Below, in pieces: positions 16,082 through 24,727 of a stretch of DNA of 64,000 nt. Source of the DNA: Lachnospiraceae bacterium (GTDB lineage Bacteria > Bacillota > Clostridia > Lachnospirales > Lachnospiraceae); contig JAFRKV010000038.1 of assembly GCA_017431515.1 (NCBI GenBank), forward strand, positions 124,001 to 188,000. Reading direction: 5' to 3'. The notes below the pieces were generated by a model. It saw only the letters and a list, made by a program, of their open reading frames with translations. It ran no database searches and was not told where the DNA came from. Position 1 is the first letter of the stretch. Each line of letters opens with the position of its first letter. A program made the position numbers and the translations under genes.

Positions 16082-16908
16082 TACATGATGAGGAATTAAG
16101 AAACAGTACTGATTATTCTGAAGGACAAAAGCAGGCTGCGCACAGGGTATTAGTTGAACTGGTGAATCTGTTTAATGAATATCGTGATGATATACGTATC
16201 GGTGGGGGATGGGTTCCGGATCTGATGTTTCCTGAGCAGGAACATGTGGGAAGCGTGGACGTGGATGTACTGATAAATCATCTTACATTAAAAGATTCGG
16301 GATATCAGACAATGTCAAAAATTCTTTTAAAAAACGGATATACAGAGCATCCGGAGAAATATTTTTCGTTTGTCAAAACGGTAGAAATTGATGGGGAGAA
16401 ATACGACGTTGATGTTGATATCCTGGCAGGAATCTATGGTGGCACTGCATCTAAGAAAAGGAGTCAGCATGTTCAGGGAATTAAGGCGTTAAAGGCTACA
16501 GGAGGAAATTTTGCCTTTGAATTTCCACCACAGCAGGTAAAGATTGAGGCCGAAAGGGTGGATGGTGCTATTGATTCTGCCGTAATAAATGTAATTGCGG
16601 TTGTTCCGTATATGATCATGAAGACTGCGGCTATGGGAAGAGGAAAGGCAAAAGATGCATATGATATTTACTTTGTGGTAAAACATTATGCTGGCGGAGT
16701 AGAGGCTTTAGCTAATGAATTTGATGCTGTAAGAGACAGGCCAATGGTAAAAGAAATGAAAGAAAAGCTTTCGGAGAAATTTGCATCAGAGAATCATGCG
16801 GGGGCTAAAGATGTATCTGATTTTATGGATTTGATGGATGATGAAGAAATAGCTCTTATAAAGAGGGATGCATATGAGCAGATACAAGCTCTTATAGAAA
16901 GAATATAG
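16078..16908 (+). CDS. AbiEii-like nucleotidyltransferase toxin
   Basis: A 276-residue protein of the nucleotidyltransferase superfamily. The strand-loop RIGGGWVPDLMF and acidic pair SVDVDVLI correspond to the GG(W) and DxD catalytic motifs, and KYDVDVDIL supplies a third acidic cluster. AbiEii toxins transfer nucleotides, some of them onto tRNA, and stop growth; the target here is unknown. ATG 16078 is favoured over 16072 because AGGAG lies eight bases upstream and it gives an ATGA overlap with the antitoxin stop. A perfect terminator follows. Together with the preceding gene it forms a complete type IV toxin-antitoxin pair. Confidence 0.78.
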   Translation: MIHDEELRNSTDYSEGQKQAAHRVLVELVNLFNEYRDDIRIGGGWVPDLMFPEQEHVGSVDVDVLINHLTLKDSGYQTMSKILLKNGYTEHPEKYFSFVKTVEIDGEKYDVDVDILAGIYGGTASKKRSQHVQGIKALKATGGNFAFEFPPQQVKIEAERVDGAIDSAVINVIAVVPYMIMKTAAMGRGKAKDAYDIYFVVKHYAGGVEALANEFDAVRDRPMVKEMKEKLSEKFASENHAGAKDVSDFMDLMDDEEIALIKRDAYEQIQALIERI

Positions 16909-16952
16909 ATTTACGCTGGATCAGAGGATTTGAAACCTGAAACGGCGGTTAT

Positions 16953-16981
16953 AAAAAGTGTCACCGCTGGTGACACTTTTT
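16953..16981 (+). terminator. Terminator of the AbiE operon
   Basis: A perfect 13-bp stem, AAAAAGTGTCACC with GGTGACACTTTTT, and a GCT loop, running into a T tract. Being symmetrical, it could also work in the other direction. Confidence 0.9.
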
Positions 16982-17004
16982 TACAGGAACTTAATAATGC
17001 CGTG

Positions 17005-17088
17005 ATGTTTGAGGAAGATTTTAATACGATTTTGGAGCGAGAGATCAAAGGAGAAGAAAGAGACCGCCTGGACATGGCGAAATCTTGA
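17005..17088 (+). pseudogene. Short 3' gene remnant
   Basis: Twenty-seven codons (MFEEDFNTILEREIKGEERD and onward to LDMAKS) read like the charged C-terminus of a lost protein, with open frame but no start signals upstream. The relA promoter overlaps its end. I cannot assign the family; it may simply be chance coding potential. Confidence 0.25.
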
Positions 17089-17113
17089 AATCGTTTTCGT
17101 AATTGATTATAAT
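17085..17113 (+). promoter_or_regulatory. Promoter of the rel operon
   Basis: TTGAAA (17085-17090), a 17-base spacer and TATAAT (17108-17113). The predicted leader to the TTG start at 17179 is about 60 nt. Confidence 0.7.
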
Positions 17114-17178
17114 ATGTTTTTAAGCTTGATTTCTGATGCTGTCAGGGTCAAAAATGTCATGCAGAGGAGGTGAGGATT

Positions 17179-19500
17179 TTGTCTGATTTTTCAACGGAAA
17201 AACTGGAAGAGTTGGAAAGCCGCGTCATGTCAAAGTCCGCCACCCTGCCGAAGCAGAGTGATTTCACCGATCCGGCGGATCTTTACGGGCATCTCATCGA
17301 CAACGTCCGTCGCTATCACCCGTCAGACGATATTTCCATGATTGAAAAAGCATACAGCGTCGCCGAAAAGGCCCATCAGGGGCAGACCAGAAAGTCCGGC
17401 GAAGCATATATCATCCACCCCTTAAGCGTTTCCATCATCCTGGCAGAGCTGGAGATGGACAAGGAAACCATCGTGGCGGGACTTTTGCATGACGTGGTGG
17501 AAGATACCGTCATGACCGTTGCGGATGTGGAAAAGAATTTCGGCCCGGAAGTGGCGCTGCTCGTGGACGGGATGACAAAGCTGCAAAACCTGCAGCTCCA
17601 TACGGACATTACGGATAAACGGCAGGAGCGTCTGGAACTCCAGGCGGAGAACCTGCGGAAGATGTTCCTTGCCATGGCAAAGGATATCCGGGTCATCATC
17701 ATCAAACTGGCGGATCGCCTTCATAATATGCGCACCCTGAAGTATCAGCCGCGGGAGTCCCAGGTGCGGATCGCCCGGGAGACGCAGGAGATCTATGCGC
17801 CCATCGCCCAGCGCCTTGGTATCAGCAAGATCAAGATCGAGCTGGATGATCTGGCATTGAAATACCTGGAGCCGGAGGCATATTACGATCTGGTGGAAAA
17901 GGTGGTGCTCCGGAAGGACGCCAGAGAGGAATATATCGGGAATCTGGCGAAGGAAGTGCGGGAAGCGATTGAGGAAGCGCATATTGAGGCAGAGGTTTAC
18001 GGCCGCGCCAAGCATTTCTTCAGCGTGTATAAAAAAATGGTCAATCAGGGCAAGACCATCGACCAGATCTACGACCTGTTTGCGATCCGGATCATTGTGA
18101 ATTCGGTGAAGGACTGCTATGCGGCGCTGGGGATCATCCATGAGATGTACAAGCCCGTACCGGGGCGGTTTAAGGATTATATCGCCATGCCGAAGCCGAA
18201 TATGTACCAGTCGCTCCATACGACGCTGATCGGTCATGACGGCCGGCCCTTTGAGATCCAGATTCGTACGGCGGAGATGCACAGGACTGCGGAATACGGT
18301 ATCGCGGCGCACTGGAAGTATAAGGAAGGGTCTGACGGCAAGGATACTGCCGGACAGGAAGAGGAAAAGCTTTCCTGGCTGCGGCAGATTCTGGAATGGC
18401 AGCAGGACATGGCGGACAACCGGGAGTTCATGAGCCTGTTAAAGAGCGACCTAAACCTGTTTTCGGATACTGTGTTTTGTTTTACCCCCACAGGGGATGT
18501 GAAAAATCTTCCGGCAGGATCGACGCCGGTGGACTTTGCCTACAGTATCCATTCTGCCGTTGGCAATAAAATGGTGGGCGCCAAGGTCAACGGCAAGCTG
18601 GTGACCATCGACTATGAGATCCAAAACGGCGACCGGATCGAGATCCTGACTTCTCAGAACTCCAAAGGGCCGAGCCGCGACTGGCTTTCGGTCGTGAAGA
18701 GCACGCAGGCGAAAAACAAGATCAACCAATGGTTCCGAAGCGAACTGAAAGAAGAGAATATCGCCAAAGGTAAGGAAATGATCCTTGCTTATTGCAAGGC
18801 GAAATCCATTGATACGGCGATCCTCAGCAAGCCGGAATACCAGCAGAAGGTCGTACGGAAATACGGCTATCATGACTGGGAAGCGCTGCTCGCATCCGTC
18901 GGACGCGGTGGCTTAAAGGAAGGCCAGATCGTCAATAAAATGGTGGAGGAGTACGAAAAGGACCATCCGATCCATGTGACCGACGCCGAACTGATCGAGG
19001 AGCTCAACGAGGGACAGCAGAAACGGGAGGTCTTGCACAGCAAGAGCGGGATCATTGTGCGCGGGCTTTACGATGTGGCGGTGCATTTTTCGAAATGCTG
19101 CAGCCCTGTACCGGGGGATGAGATCGTCGGTTTTGTGACGAGAGGCCGTGGTGTTTCCATCCATCGTACGGATTGTGTCAACATCATCCATCTGACGGAT
19201 GACGAGAAGGGACGCCTTATCGAGGCTGAGTGGCAGCAGGATGCGTCGGCGGTGAGCGGCGAGTATCTGGCGGAGATCAGGATCTTCTGCCATGACAGGA
19301 CAGGCCTCCTTGTGGACATCAGTAAGGTTTTCACAAGCCAGGAGATCAGCATTCACGGCATCAATTCCTCGGTCAACAAGCAGGGGACAGCCACGATCGC
19401 CGTTTCCTTCACTGTAAAGAACAAAGACCAGCTGGCGGCGTTGGTCGCGAAGATCCGCCAGATTGAAAGTGTCATAGATATCGAACGGACAAGCGGGTAA
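17179..19500 (+). CDS. relA: Bifunctional (p)ppGpp synthetase/hydrolase Rel
   Basis: A 773-residue long RSH enzyme that makes and degrades (p)ppGpp. It has an HD hydrolase domain at about 50-200 (HDVVEDT intact, so hydrolase active), a synthetase domain at about 230-370 (AKHFFSVYKKM, and GRFKDYIAMPKPNMYQSLH with the RxKD motif of bifunctional Gram-positive enzymes), TGS near 420-480, a Zn-finger-like CCSPVPGD region and a C-terminal ACT domain (EIRIFCHDRTGLLVDISKVF). Start TTG 17179 is preferred because AGGAGG lies eight bases upstream; the in-frame GTG 17170 is inside that site. It leads an operon with an MBL hydrolase and hemZ. Confidence 0.96.
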   Translation: MSDFSTEKLEELESRVMSKSATLPKQSDFTDPADLYGHLIDNVRRYHPSDDISMIEKAYSVAEKAHQGQTRKSGEAYIIHPLSVSIILAELEMDKETIVAGLLHDVVEDTVMTVADVEKNFGPEVALLVDGMTKLQNLQLHTDITDKRQERLELQAENLRKMFLAMAKDIRVIIIKLADRLHNMRTLKYQPRESQVRIARETQEIYAPIAQRLGISKIKIELDDLALKYLEPEAYYDLVEKVVLRKDAREEYIGNLAKEVREAIEEAHIEAEVYGRAKHFFSVYKKMVNQGKTIDQIYDLFAIRIIVNSVKDCYAALGIIHEMYKPVPGRFKDYIAMPKPNMYQSLHTTLIGHDGRPFEIQIRTAEMHRTAEYGIAAHWKYKEGSDGKDTAGQEEEKLSWLRQILEWQQDMADNREFMSLLKSDLNLFSDTVFCFTPTGDVKNLPAGSTPVDFAYSIHSAVGNKMVGAKVNGKLVTIDYEIQNGDRIEILTSQNSKGPSRDWLSVVKSTQAKNKINQWFRSELKEENIAKGKEMILAYCKAKSIDTAILSKPEYQQKVVRKYGYHDWEALLASVGRGGLKEGQIVNKMVEEYEKDHPIHVTDAELIEELNEGQQKREVLHSKSGIIVRGLYDVAVHFSKCCSPVPGDEIVGFVTRGRGVSIHRTDCVNIIHLTDDEKGRLIEAEWQQDASAVSGEYLAEIRIFCHDRTGLLVDISKVFTSQEISIHGINSSVNKQGTATIAVSFTVKNKDQLAALVAKIRQIESVIDIERTSG

Positions 19501-19515
19501 GCGGAGAGGAGATTT

Positions 19516-20139
19516 ATGCTGGAAGTCAAACATCTGACTGTCGGAATGGTCGGTACCAACTGCTATGTGGCAGCAAATCAGATGTCAAAGGAAGCGGTGA
19601 TCATTGATCCCGGTGATGAAGCAAAGCGGATCGACCGTCTGATCAAAGAAAACGGTTATGAGCCCCAGGCGATCCTTTTGACGCACGGGCATTTTGACCA
19701 TGTGATGGCGGTAGACGCACTTTCCGCGGAGTACGGGCTGAAGGTCTTTGCGCATGAGCTGGAGCGGGAGACCCTGGAGGATCCGGAGATGAATGTCAGC
19801 GGGATGATGGGAAGGACCATGACATTTCATGCGACGGATTATGTGAGAGACGGAGAACTTCTGAATCTGGCGGGCTATACCTTTCAGGTGCTGCTGACGC
19901 CCGGACATACGAGAGGCGGCGTCTGCTATTATCTGGCTTCGGAGAACGTGCTCTTTTCCGGAGATACGCTGTTTGCCGGCTCTGTCGGGCGGACGGACTT
20001 TCCGGGCGGCAGTATGGGTGTTCTGGTCGGCAGTATCCGGGAAAAACTGCTTACGCTGCCGGACGAGACGATCGTGTATCCGGGCCATATGGAGAGCACG
20101 ACGATCGGCGCCGAAAGAACCGGAAATATGTTTCTCTGA
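19516..20139 (+). CDS. MBL-fold hydrolase (glyoxalase II-like)
   Basis: A 207-residue metallo-beta-lactamase-fold protein with the metal motif THGHFDHV near residue 57, a second ligand in TPGHTRGGVCYY and Asp in FSGDTLF, plus a C-terminal PGHMEST. The size matches the short glyoxalase II-like hydrolases that commonly sit next to rel and hemZ in Firmicutes. The substrate is not proven; hydroxyacylglutathione is unlikely in this lineage and a bacillithiol- or cysteine-linked thioester is possible. It starts 15 bases after rel with a GGAGAGGAG site and is co-transcribed. Confidence 0.88.
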   Translation: MLEVKHLTVGMVGTNCYVAANQMSKEAVIIDPGDEAKRIDRLIKENGYEPQAILLTHGHFDHVMAVDALSAEYGLKVFAHELERETLEDPEMNVSGMMGRTMTFHATDYVRDGELLNLAGYTFQVLLTPGHTRGGVCYYLASENVLFSGDTLFAGSVGRTDFPGGSMGVLVGSIREKLLTLPDETIVYPGHMESTTIGAERTGNMFL

Positions 20140-20152
20140 AAGTGAACGGACC

Positions 20153-21565
20153 ATGATCATTGTCAGAACAGATCAAGATGATTTTACCTATGACATCCAC
20201 TCGCTGGTGAAGGCGTTTTATCCGGCGGAGGATGTCATTGTTTTACCGCCGGGAAAGGAAGCGCCTGTGCGGCAGCGGCAGACGGAAAGCGGCTTAGAGG
20301 CATCTCGCATCATGGAAGTGTCGATACCGCAAGGATTTTCCAACCGGAAGCAGACCAAGGACGCGCTGAAGCAGGGATTGTATCAGAGACTGGTGGCGGA
20401 GACCGGGCGGGAACTGCCCTGGGGGTCGCTGACCGGGATCCGGCCGGTGCGTATCCCTATGATGATGCTGGCTGAGGGGAGAACGCATGCCGAGATCTTG
20501 GATCACATGCGCCAAACCTACTTCTGCTCCGAGAAAAAGGCGCGTCTCGCGATCGAGATTGCGGAGCGGGAACGCAGTATTTTGCAGGAAGTCGATTATA
20601 CCGCGGGTTACAGCCTTTATGTCGGGATACCTTTTTGCCCGACCACCTGCCTTTATTGTTCGTTCGCTTCATATCCTGTCAAAGCATACCGGGATCAAAT
20701 CCCTCCTTATCTGGATGCCCTTTTTCTGGAAATGACGGAAACGGCGGCACTTTTCGAAGGGAAAAAGCTCTACACGGTTTATCTGGGCGGTGGCACGCCG
20801 ACTTCTCTGGAAACTCCCGAATTAGAGAGAGTTATATCAAAAATAAAATCAACATTTGACTTATCCTCCTGCCGTGAATTTACCGTGGAAGCCGGTCGTC
20901 CGGACAGCATCACGGAGGAAAAGCTTGCGGTTTTACGGGAGTACGGGGTGAACCGGATCTCCGTCAATCCCCAGACCTTTTCCCAGAAGACGCTGGATCT
21001 CATCGGTCGTCATCACACCGTGGCACAGACGGAGGAGGCCTATGCCTGCGCACGTCGCATGGGTTTTTCCAATATCAATATGGATCTGATCCTCGGACTT
21101 CCCGGAGAAAACAGAGAGGACGTTTCCCATACCATGGAGCGTATACGCGCCCTTTCCCCTGACGATATTACGGTGCACTCCCTTGCCATCAAACGTGCTT
21201 CCCGTCTCAGGATGGAGATGGAGCATTACCGGCAGTACCAGATGGAAAATACGGCAGAGCAGATGGAAATCGCAGAGACGGTCTGCCGCGAGATCGGGCG
21301 GACGCCGTACTATCTCTACCGTCAGAAGAATATGGCGGGTAATTTTGAAAATGTGGGTTATGCTGCGCCGGGAAAAGCCGGTATCTATAACATCCTGATG
21401 ATGGAGGAGGTACAGGACATCCTGGCCTGCGGCGCCGGGACGGTATCGAAAAGAGTGTTTCCGGACGGACGGATCGAGCGGTGCGACACGGTGAAGGATT
21501 TAGACCAGTATATCAGCAGGATCGGGGAGATGATCGAGCGGAAGAAACGGCTGTTTGAGTCATAA
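20153..21565 (+). CDS. hemZ: HemZ-type radical SAM protein (coproporphyrinogen dehydrogenase-like)
   Basis: A 470-residue radical SAM protein. The cluster motif is CPTTCLYC near residue 175, followed by the HemN-family GGGTPT motif and EAGRPDSI. The N-terminal 160 residues before the cluster are the extension that separates HemZ from HemN/HemW. Proteins of this group are annotated as oxygen-independent coproporphyrinogen III dehydrogenases, though in anaerobic Clostridia a heme-related role is not shown. Start ATG 20153 lies 13 bases after the MBL stop. In relatives hisS and aspS usually come next; here they are 31 kb away. Confidence 0.92.
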   Translation: MIIVRTDQDDFTYDIHSLVKAFYPAEDVIVLPPGKEAPVRQRQTESGLEASRIMEVSIPQGFSNRKQTKDALKQGLYQRLVAETGRELPWGSLTGIRPVRIPMMMLAEGRTHAEILDHMRQTYFCSEKKARLAIEIAERERSILQEVDYTAGYSLYVGIPFCPTTCLYCSFASYPVKAYRDQIPPYLDALFLEMTETAALFEGKKLYTVYLGGGTPTSLETPELERVISKIKSTFDLSSCREFTVEAGRPDSITEEKLAVLREYGVNRISVNPQTFSQKTLDLIGRHHTVAQTEEAYACARRMGFSNINMDLILGLPGENREDVSHTMERIRALSPDDITVHSLAIKRASRLRMEMEHYRQYQMENTAEQMEIAETVCREIGRTPYYLYRQKNMAGNFENVGYAAPGKAGIYNILMMEEVQDILACGAGTVSKRVFPDGRIERCDTVKDLDQYISRIGEMIERKKRLFES

Positions 21566-21680
21566 ATCGGACAGTAAAAGGATCAGATCAGGAGTTTATG
21601 GCATAGGGAAAAATACTCTGAAAATGGGCTAGTACAGCAAAAGTATTAGAGAACCCAGTAAATTCAAGGAGGTAAAGAAA

Positions 21681-22005
21681 TTGTCAGAAAATACAGCGAG
21701 AAGAGCACTGCAATTTGAAGAGGTCTATGACGACACTCTGGACATGTTTTTTTTTGATGAAGAACACAGAGATTTCTTTTTTATGTCTCTTGGAAGGATG
21801 AAATCGATCGATGAGCGTCACCTTGCGCTTGCGTATTGTCTCGGTATTAACGAGAAAGTCAGACAGAGAGCGGACAAGATGGATGCTGGAAGAAAAGGAC
21901 GGAACCCGGCAGGATCTTTTCACCGAGACAGCCTTTTATCAGATCGGCTGCAGTTCTCCGGAGGTGCAGCTGGTACGGATGATCTATGCCGGGGTCATGA
22001 AATAA
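21681..22005 (+). pseudogene. Frameshifted DUF6075-like small protein
   Basis: A TTG start at 21681 with AAGGAGG seven bases upstream begins a frame reading FFFDEEHRDFFFMSLGRMK and HLALAYCLGINEKVRQRADK. At about 21884-21891 the sequence GATGGATG contains a four-base tandem duplication; removing one copy joins the frame to MLEEKDGTRQDLF through FYQIGCSSPEVQLVRMIYAG and a stop at 22005. The repaired product of about 107 residues resembles DUF6075-type proteins: a first block on partner length and age (LGINEKVR) and a second ending in a short conserved tail. The family call is from memory and moderate; the frameshift is clear. Confidence 0.65.
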
Positions 22006-22084
22006 AAAAATGGCGCAGCCCCCACACATATCCAATGCAGGTCTACGCCTTGTACTATTATAATAGTTTGGCTACTTGGAAAAG

Positions 22085-22588
22085 TCAAGCTTTCCGCGGT
22101 AACAGAGTGCTATGTGTCTCGGAAAGCCCTTGGTATGCCATGACAAGGTTCTCCGACAGATCGGCAAATCTTTGATAAGCAGGATCTCCGGAAGCTCGGA
22201 TCGGAACCGGTGCGATCAGAAGAATCTTTGTCTTCCCGTTTTCGATTCCCGGGACAGAAGAGAGGAACTGCAGAAAATCTCCCATACTCTGAACCGGCAG
22301 GCTGATCCCTGTCTGGCTCCCGAACAGGATATCGTTTGTACCGAGCATGATGGCGAAGATATGCAGCGGCTTATGCGCGTCGATCATCCGTTGGACATCC
22401 GAAAATTCCGGTGCTGTCGGGATCATCCTTCCGTTCCGTCCTTCAGCGTACACATCCCATGTATCTCGCAGATCCTCCGTTAGAATACCCGTCCAACGAT
22501 CTTTCTCCGCATACCGTCCGCCGAAGAATCCCCTTGGATCATAGCCGTAGGTGTTGGAATCGCCGTAGAACAGGATTTGTTTATCCAT
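22085..22588 (-). pseudogene. SGNH/GDSL hydrolase lacking its C-terminal catalytic block
   Basis: A 167-residue reverse-strand frame of the SGNH esterase family. Block I (FYGDSNTYGYDPRG) with the nucleophile Ser, a Gly in EGRNGR and block III GTNDILFG are present. The C-terminal block V with the catalytic Asp-x-x-His, normally about 40 residues further on, is missing: the frame ends in THSTLLPRKA. The gene is therefore truncated at 22085 and probably inactive. Start 22588 is chosen because GGAG lies upstream. It is convergent with the frameshifted gene at 21681, so both neighbours are decayed. Confidence 0.7.
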
Positions 22589-22750
22589 TTCGGCTCCAAT
22601 CTCCAGAAAACACTTTTGCATATCCTCCTGATGATGTTATGATAAAAAATGATAACAGTATGGATTACCTGTTGCAAGGAAACGGGAGCCATAGAATAGA
22701 TGAAATTGTCCCAAGGGGTCCGGAGATTTGACATCTTGCTTTCCTGGAAT

Positions 22751-22820
22751 TAGAATAAAGGAAAATAAAAAAGAATAAAGAAGAATAAAAGTAAATAAAG
22801 AAGAATAAAAGAGAGTAAAA
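22751..22820 (+). repeat. Seven 10-bp phased AT-rich units
   Basis: Seven consecutive ten-base units share the pattern nnrAATAAAr (for example TAGAATAAAG, AAGAATAAAA, GTAAATAAAG, GAGAGTAAAA), ending 28 bases before the AAA ATPase start. Spacing equals one DNA helical turn, so the A-tracts all face the same side, as in curved DNA or UP-like promoter elements. Confidence 0.7.
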
Positions 22821-22848
22821 ATCAAATCATTTCAGCGAGGATGTCCAC

Positions 22849-23964
22849 ATGAGCAACTTTTTCCAGCCGACATTCGGCAACCGACCGGAACAGATTGTAG
22901 GGCGGGACGGTGAAATTAACGCGTTTATCAGTGGGTTAAAAGAACCCATTGGAGCGAGAGAGCGTTGCACTCTTTTCCTTGGTCAGCGGGGAATGGGTAA
23001 AACGGCGCTTTTATTGGAAATTGCAGATCGTGCTGCTGCCGCTGGCTTTATCGTTGCAAGAGTGACTGCATTTGAAGGCATGCCCTCCGCTATTATCGAG
23101 CAAATTCAGCTCAATGGTTCCCGCTATTTTAAAGATGAGAAAAAAAGTTTATCCGGCGTTACAGTTGGAGCAATGGGTTTTTCGTTCGGATTGGCCTTTT
23201 CGGAGGCGGCTAATCAACAATACGGATTCCGCGCAAAAATGTCCCTTCTTTGCGAGAGGTTGGAGGAAAAAAAGAAAGGTGTGCTGATTTTGATCGATGA
23301 GGTCCAGACATCAGCGGCTATGCGGGAAGTCGCAACTGCCTATCAGGAACTTGTTGGAGATCATCGAAACATTGCGATCGGAATGGCCGGACTTCCTTAT
23401 GCAGTATCCGGTGTTTTGAATGATGAGGTATTGACTTTTTTAAACCGTGCATGCAAGGTGAATCTCGGATCCATCTCGATTGCATCCATAAGGGCGTATT
23501 TTGAACATGCTTTCCGATCCATGAATATCAGCTGTCCTGAGCCGATACTCGATCTTGCTGCTGAGAAGAGTAGAGGATTGCCTTATTTTATGCAGCTTTT
23601 GGGATATTATTTGACGCTTTATGCAAAAGATACATCCGCTATAGATAAAGAAACCCTGAAAAAAGCGGAGTCCTCGGCAATTCGTGATTTGGAGGATAAC
23701 GTTTTTAAACCAACCTTAGCGCCACTTTCTGACAATGACAGATTTTTCTTGATGGCAATGGCAAGATGCAAGGATCCGATTACTACTAACGAACTACAAG
23801 AACAGCTTGGTTCCCAGGCTTCTTCACTTCAACCTTACAGAAAAAGACTTTTGGATACCGGGATTATTGAGGCGCCGCGAAGGGGAGAACTGGTCTTTGC
23901 AGTTCCTTATCTGCGGGAATACTTGCTGGATGAAGAGGAGAGCGGGTTTCATGTAAGGAGATAA
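22849..23964 (+). CDS. AAA-family ATPase with duplicated 3' end
   Basis: A 371-residue ATPase: Walker A GQRGMGKT (45-52), Walker B GVLILIDEVQ near 142-150, an arginine-rich lid and a C-terminal winged-helix region around ITTNELQEQLGSQASSL. The class is a general AAA_16-like accessory ATPase; function is not known. The last 13 residues, from LLDEEE to SGFHVRR, are identical to the C-terminus of the acylphosphatase at 25177, because 48 bp of DNA are duplicated (23925-23972 and 25419-25466). The native C-terminus has probably been replaced. ATG 22849 lacks a strong ribosome site (AGCGAGG). Confidence 0.8.
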   Translation: MSNFFQPTFGNRPEQIVGRDGEINAFISGLKEPIGARERCTLFLGQRGMGKTALLLEIADRAAAAGFIVARVTAFEGMPSAIIEQIQLNGSRYFKDEKKSLSGVTVGAMGFSFGLAFSEAANQQYGFRAKMSLLCERLEEKKKGVLILIDEVQTSAAMREVATAYQELVGDHRNIAIGMAGLPYAVSGVLNDEVLTFLNRACKVNLGSISIASIRAYFEHAFRSMNISCPEPILDLAAEKSRGLPYFMQLLGYYLTLYAKDTSAIDKETLKKAESSAIRDLEDNVFKPTLAPLSDNDRFFLMAMARCKDPITTNELQEQLGSQASSLQPYRKRLLDTGIIEAPRRGELVFAVPYLREYLLDEEESGFHVRR

Positions 23965-23972
23965 TTCTGGCG
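23925..23972 (+). repeat. 48-bp direct repeat, copy 1
   Basis: The 3' end of the AAA ATPase gene plus eight bases past the stop. It matches copy 2 (25419-25466) at 46 of 48 positions; the two differences are A/G at 23955 and T/C near 23968. Both copies encode the same terminal peptide in the same frame. Confidence 0.9.
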
Positions 23973-24009
23973 AATAGAATTACTTCATCAGACATCAAAT
24001 AGAGGGAAT

Positions 24010-24648
24010 ATGAAACGAAGCAATACAGCAGCCATCACTTTTAATGCAGCCATTTTCGGAATGACTGTTTTCGGATATCTGATATCTGTCTTTTTTCCGC
24101 AGCAGAACCGGCTTCCGGCTACAGGAGCGTTGGGACTGAGGTATTTTACTACCCTTTCCAACTTCTTTGCCGGCGCAGTGGCATTGATTACGCTCATCTA
24201 CCTGATCAGACATCGGGAGAAAACAGGACTTCCGGTTGCGCTTGCCAGGCTGAAACTGATATCCGCGTCGTCGGTCATGGTGACTTTTTTCGTTGTGGTT
24301 GCATTCCTGGGACCGGTGTACGGGTTCGAAAAACTGTATGCAGGATCCAACTTCTTCTTTCATCTGGTGATTCCGCTGGCGGCGATGGCAGATTACTGCT
24401 TTGCGGAGAAGGTGGAAAACAATCCGTTCCGGGATACTGCCTTTGCCACGATTCCGGTGCTTTTGTACGGGGCGGGATACCTGACGAATATCGCGATCAA
24501 TGGGGTTGGCGTATGGCCGGACACCAATGACTGGTATGGATTTACCACCTGGGGAATGCCTATGGCCTTTGTAATCTTTGGCGGAATCACCTTCATCTCC
24601 TGGATCATGGCGGTCATCATGCGGGGGATCCATAGGATCATACCATGA
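24010..24648 (+). CDS. Pr6Pr-like integral membrane protein
   Basis: A 212-residue protein with about six membrane helices. The first block, GLRYFTTLSNFFAGAVALI, resembles the F-T-xLSN motif of Pr6Pr/FAR-17a-like membrane proteins, and the later FFFHLVIPLAAMADY and WGMPMAFVIFGG fit the same group. No enzymatic role is established for these bacterial proteins. It begins 45 bases after the ATPase stop with AGAGGGAAT. It may be transcribed with the GNAT and acylphosphatase genes that follow. Confidence 0.6.
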   Translation: MKRSNTAAITFNAAIFGMTVFGYLISVFFPQQNRLPATGALGLRYFTTLSNFFAGAVALITLIYLIRHREKTGLPVALARLKLISASSVMVTFFVVVAFLGPVYGFEKLYAGSNFFFHLVIPLAAMADYCFAEKVENNPFRDTAFATIPVLLYGAGYLTNIAINGVGVWPDTNDWYGFTTWGMPMAFVIFGGITFISWIMAVIMRGIHRIIP

Positions 24649-24727
24649 TGTTCATCTTCGGAAAGGCTTTCCGTCATATGGATAGCATGATAGAATCTGC
24701 TCAATCGAAGCCGAAAGGGGAATACTC

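Noticed and set aside
22637-22825. A 62-residue reverse-strand protein rich in Phe/Leu/Ser
   Set aside because: It is the translation of the phased AATAAA repeat and has no start signals.
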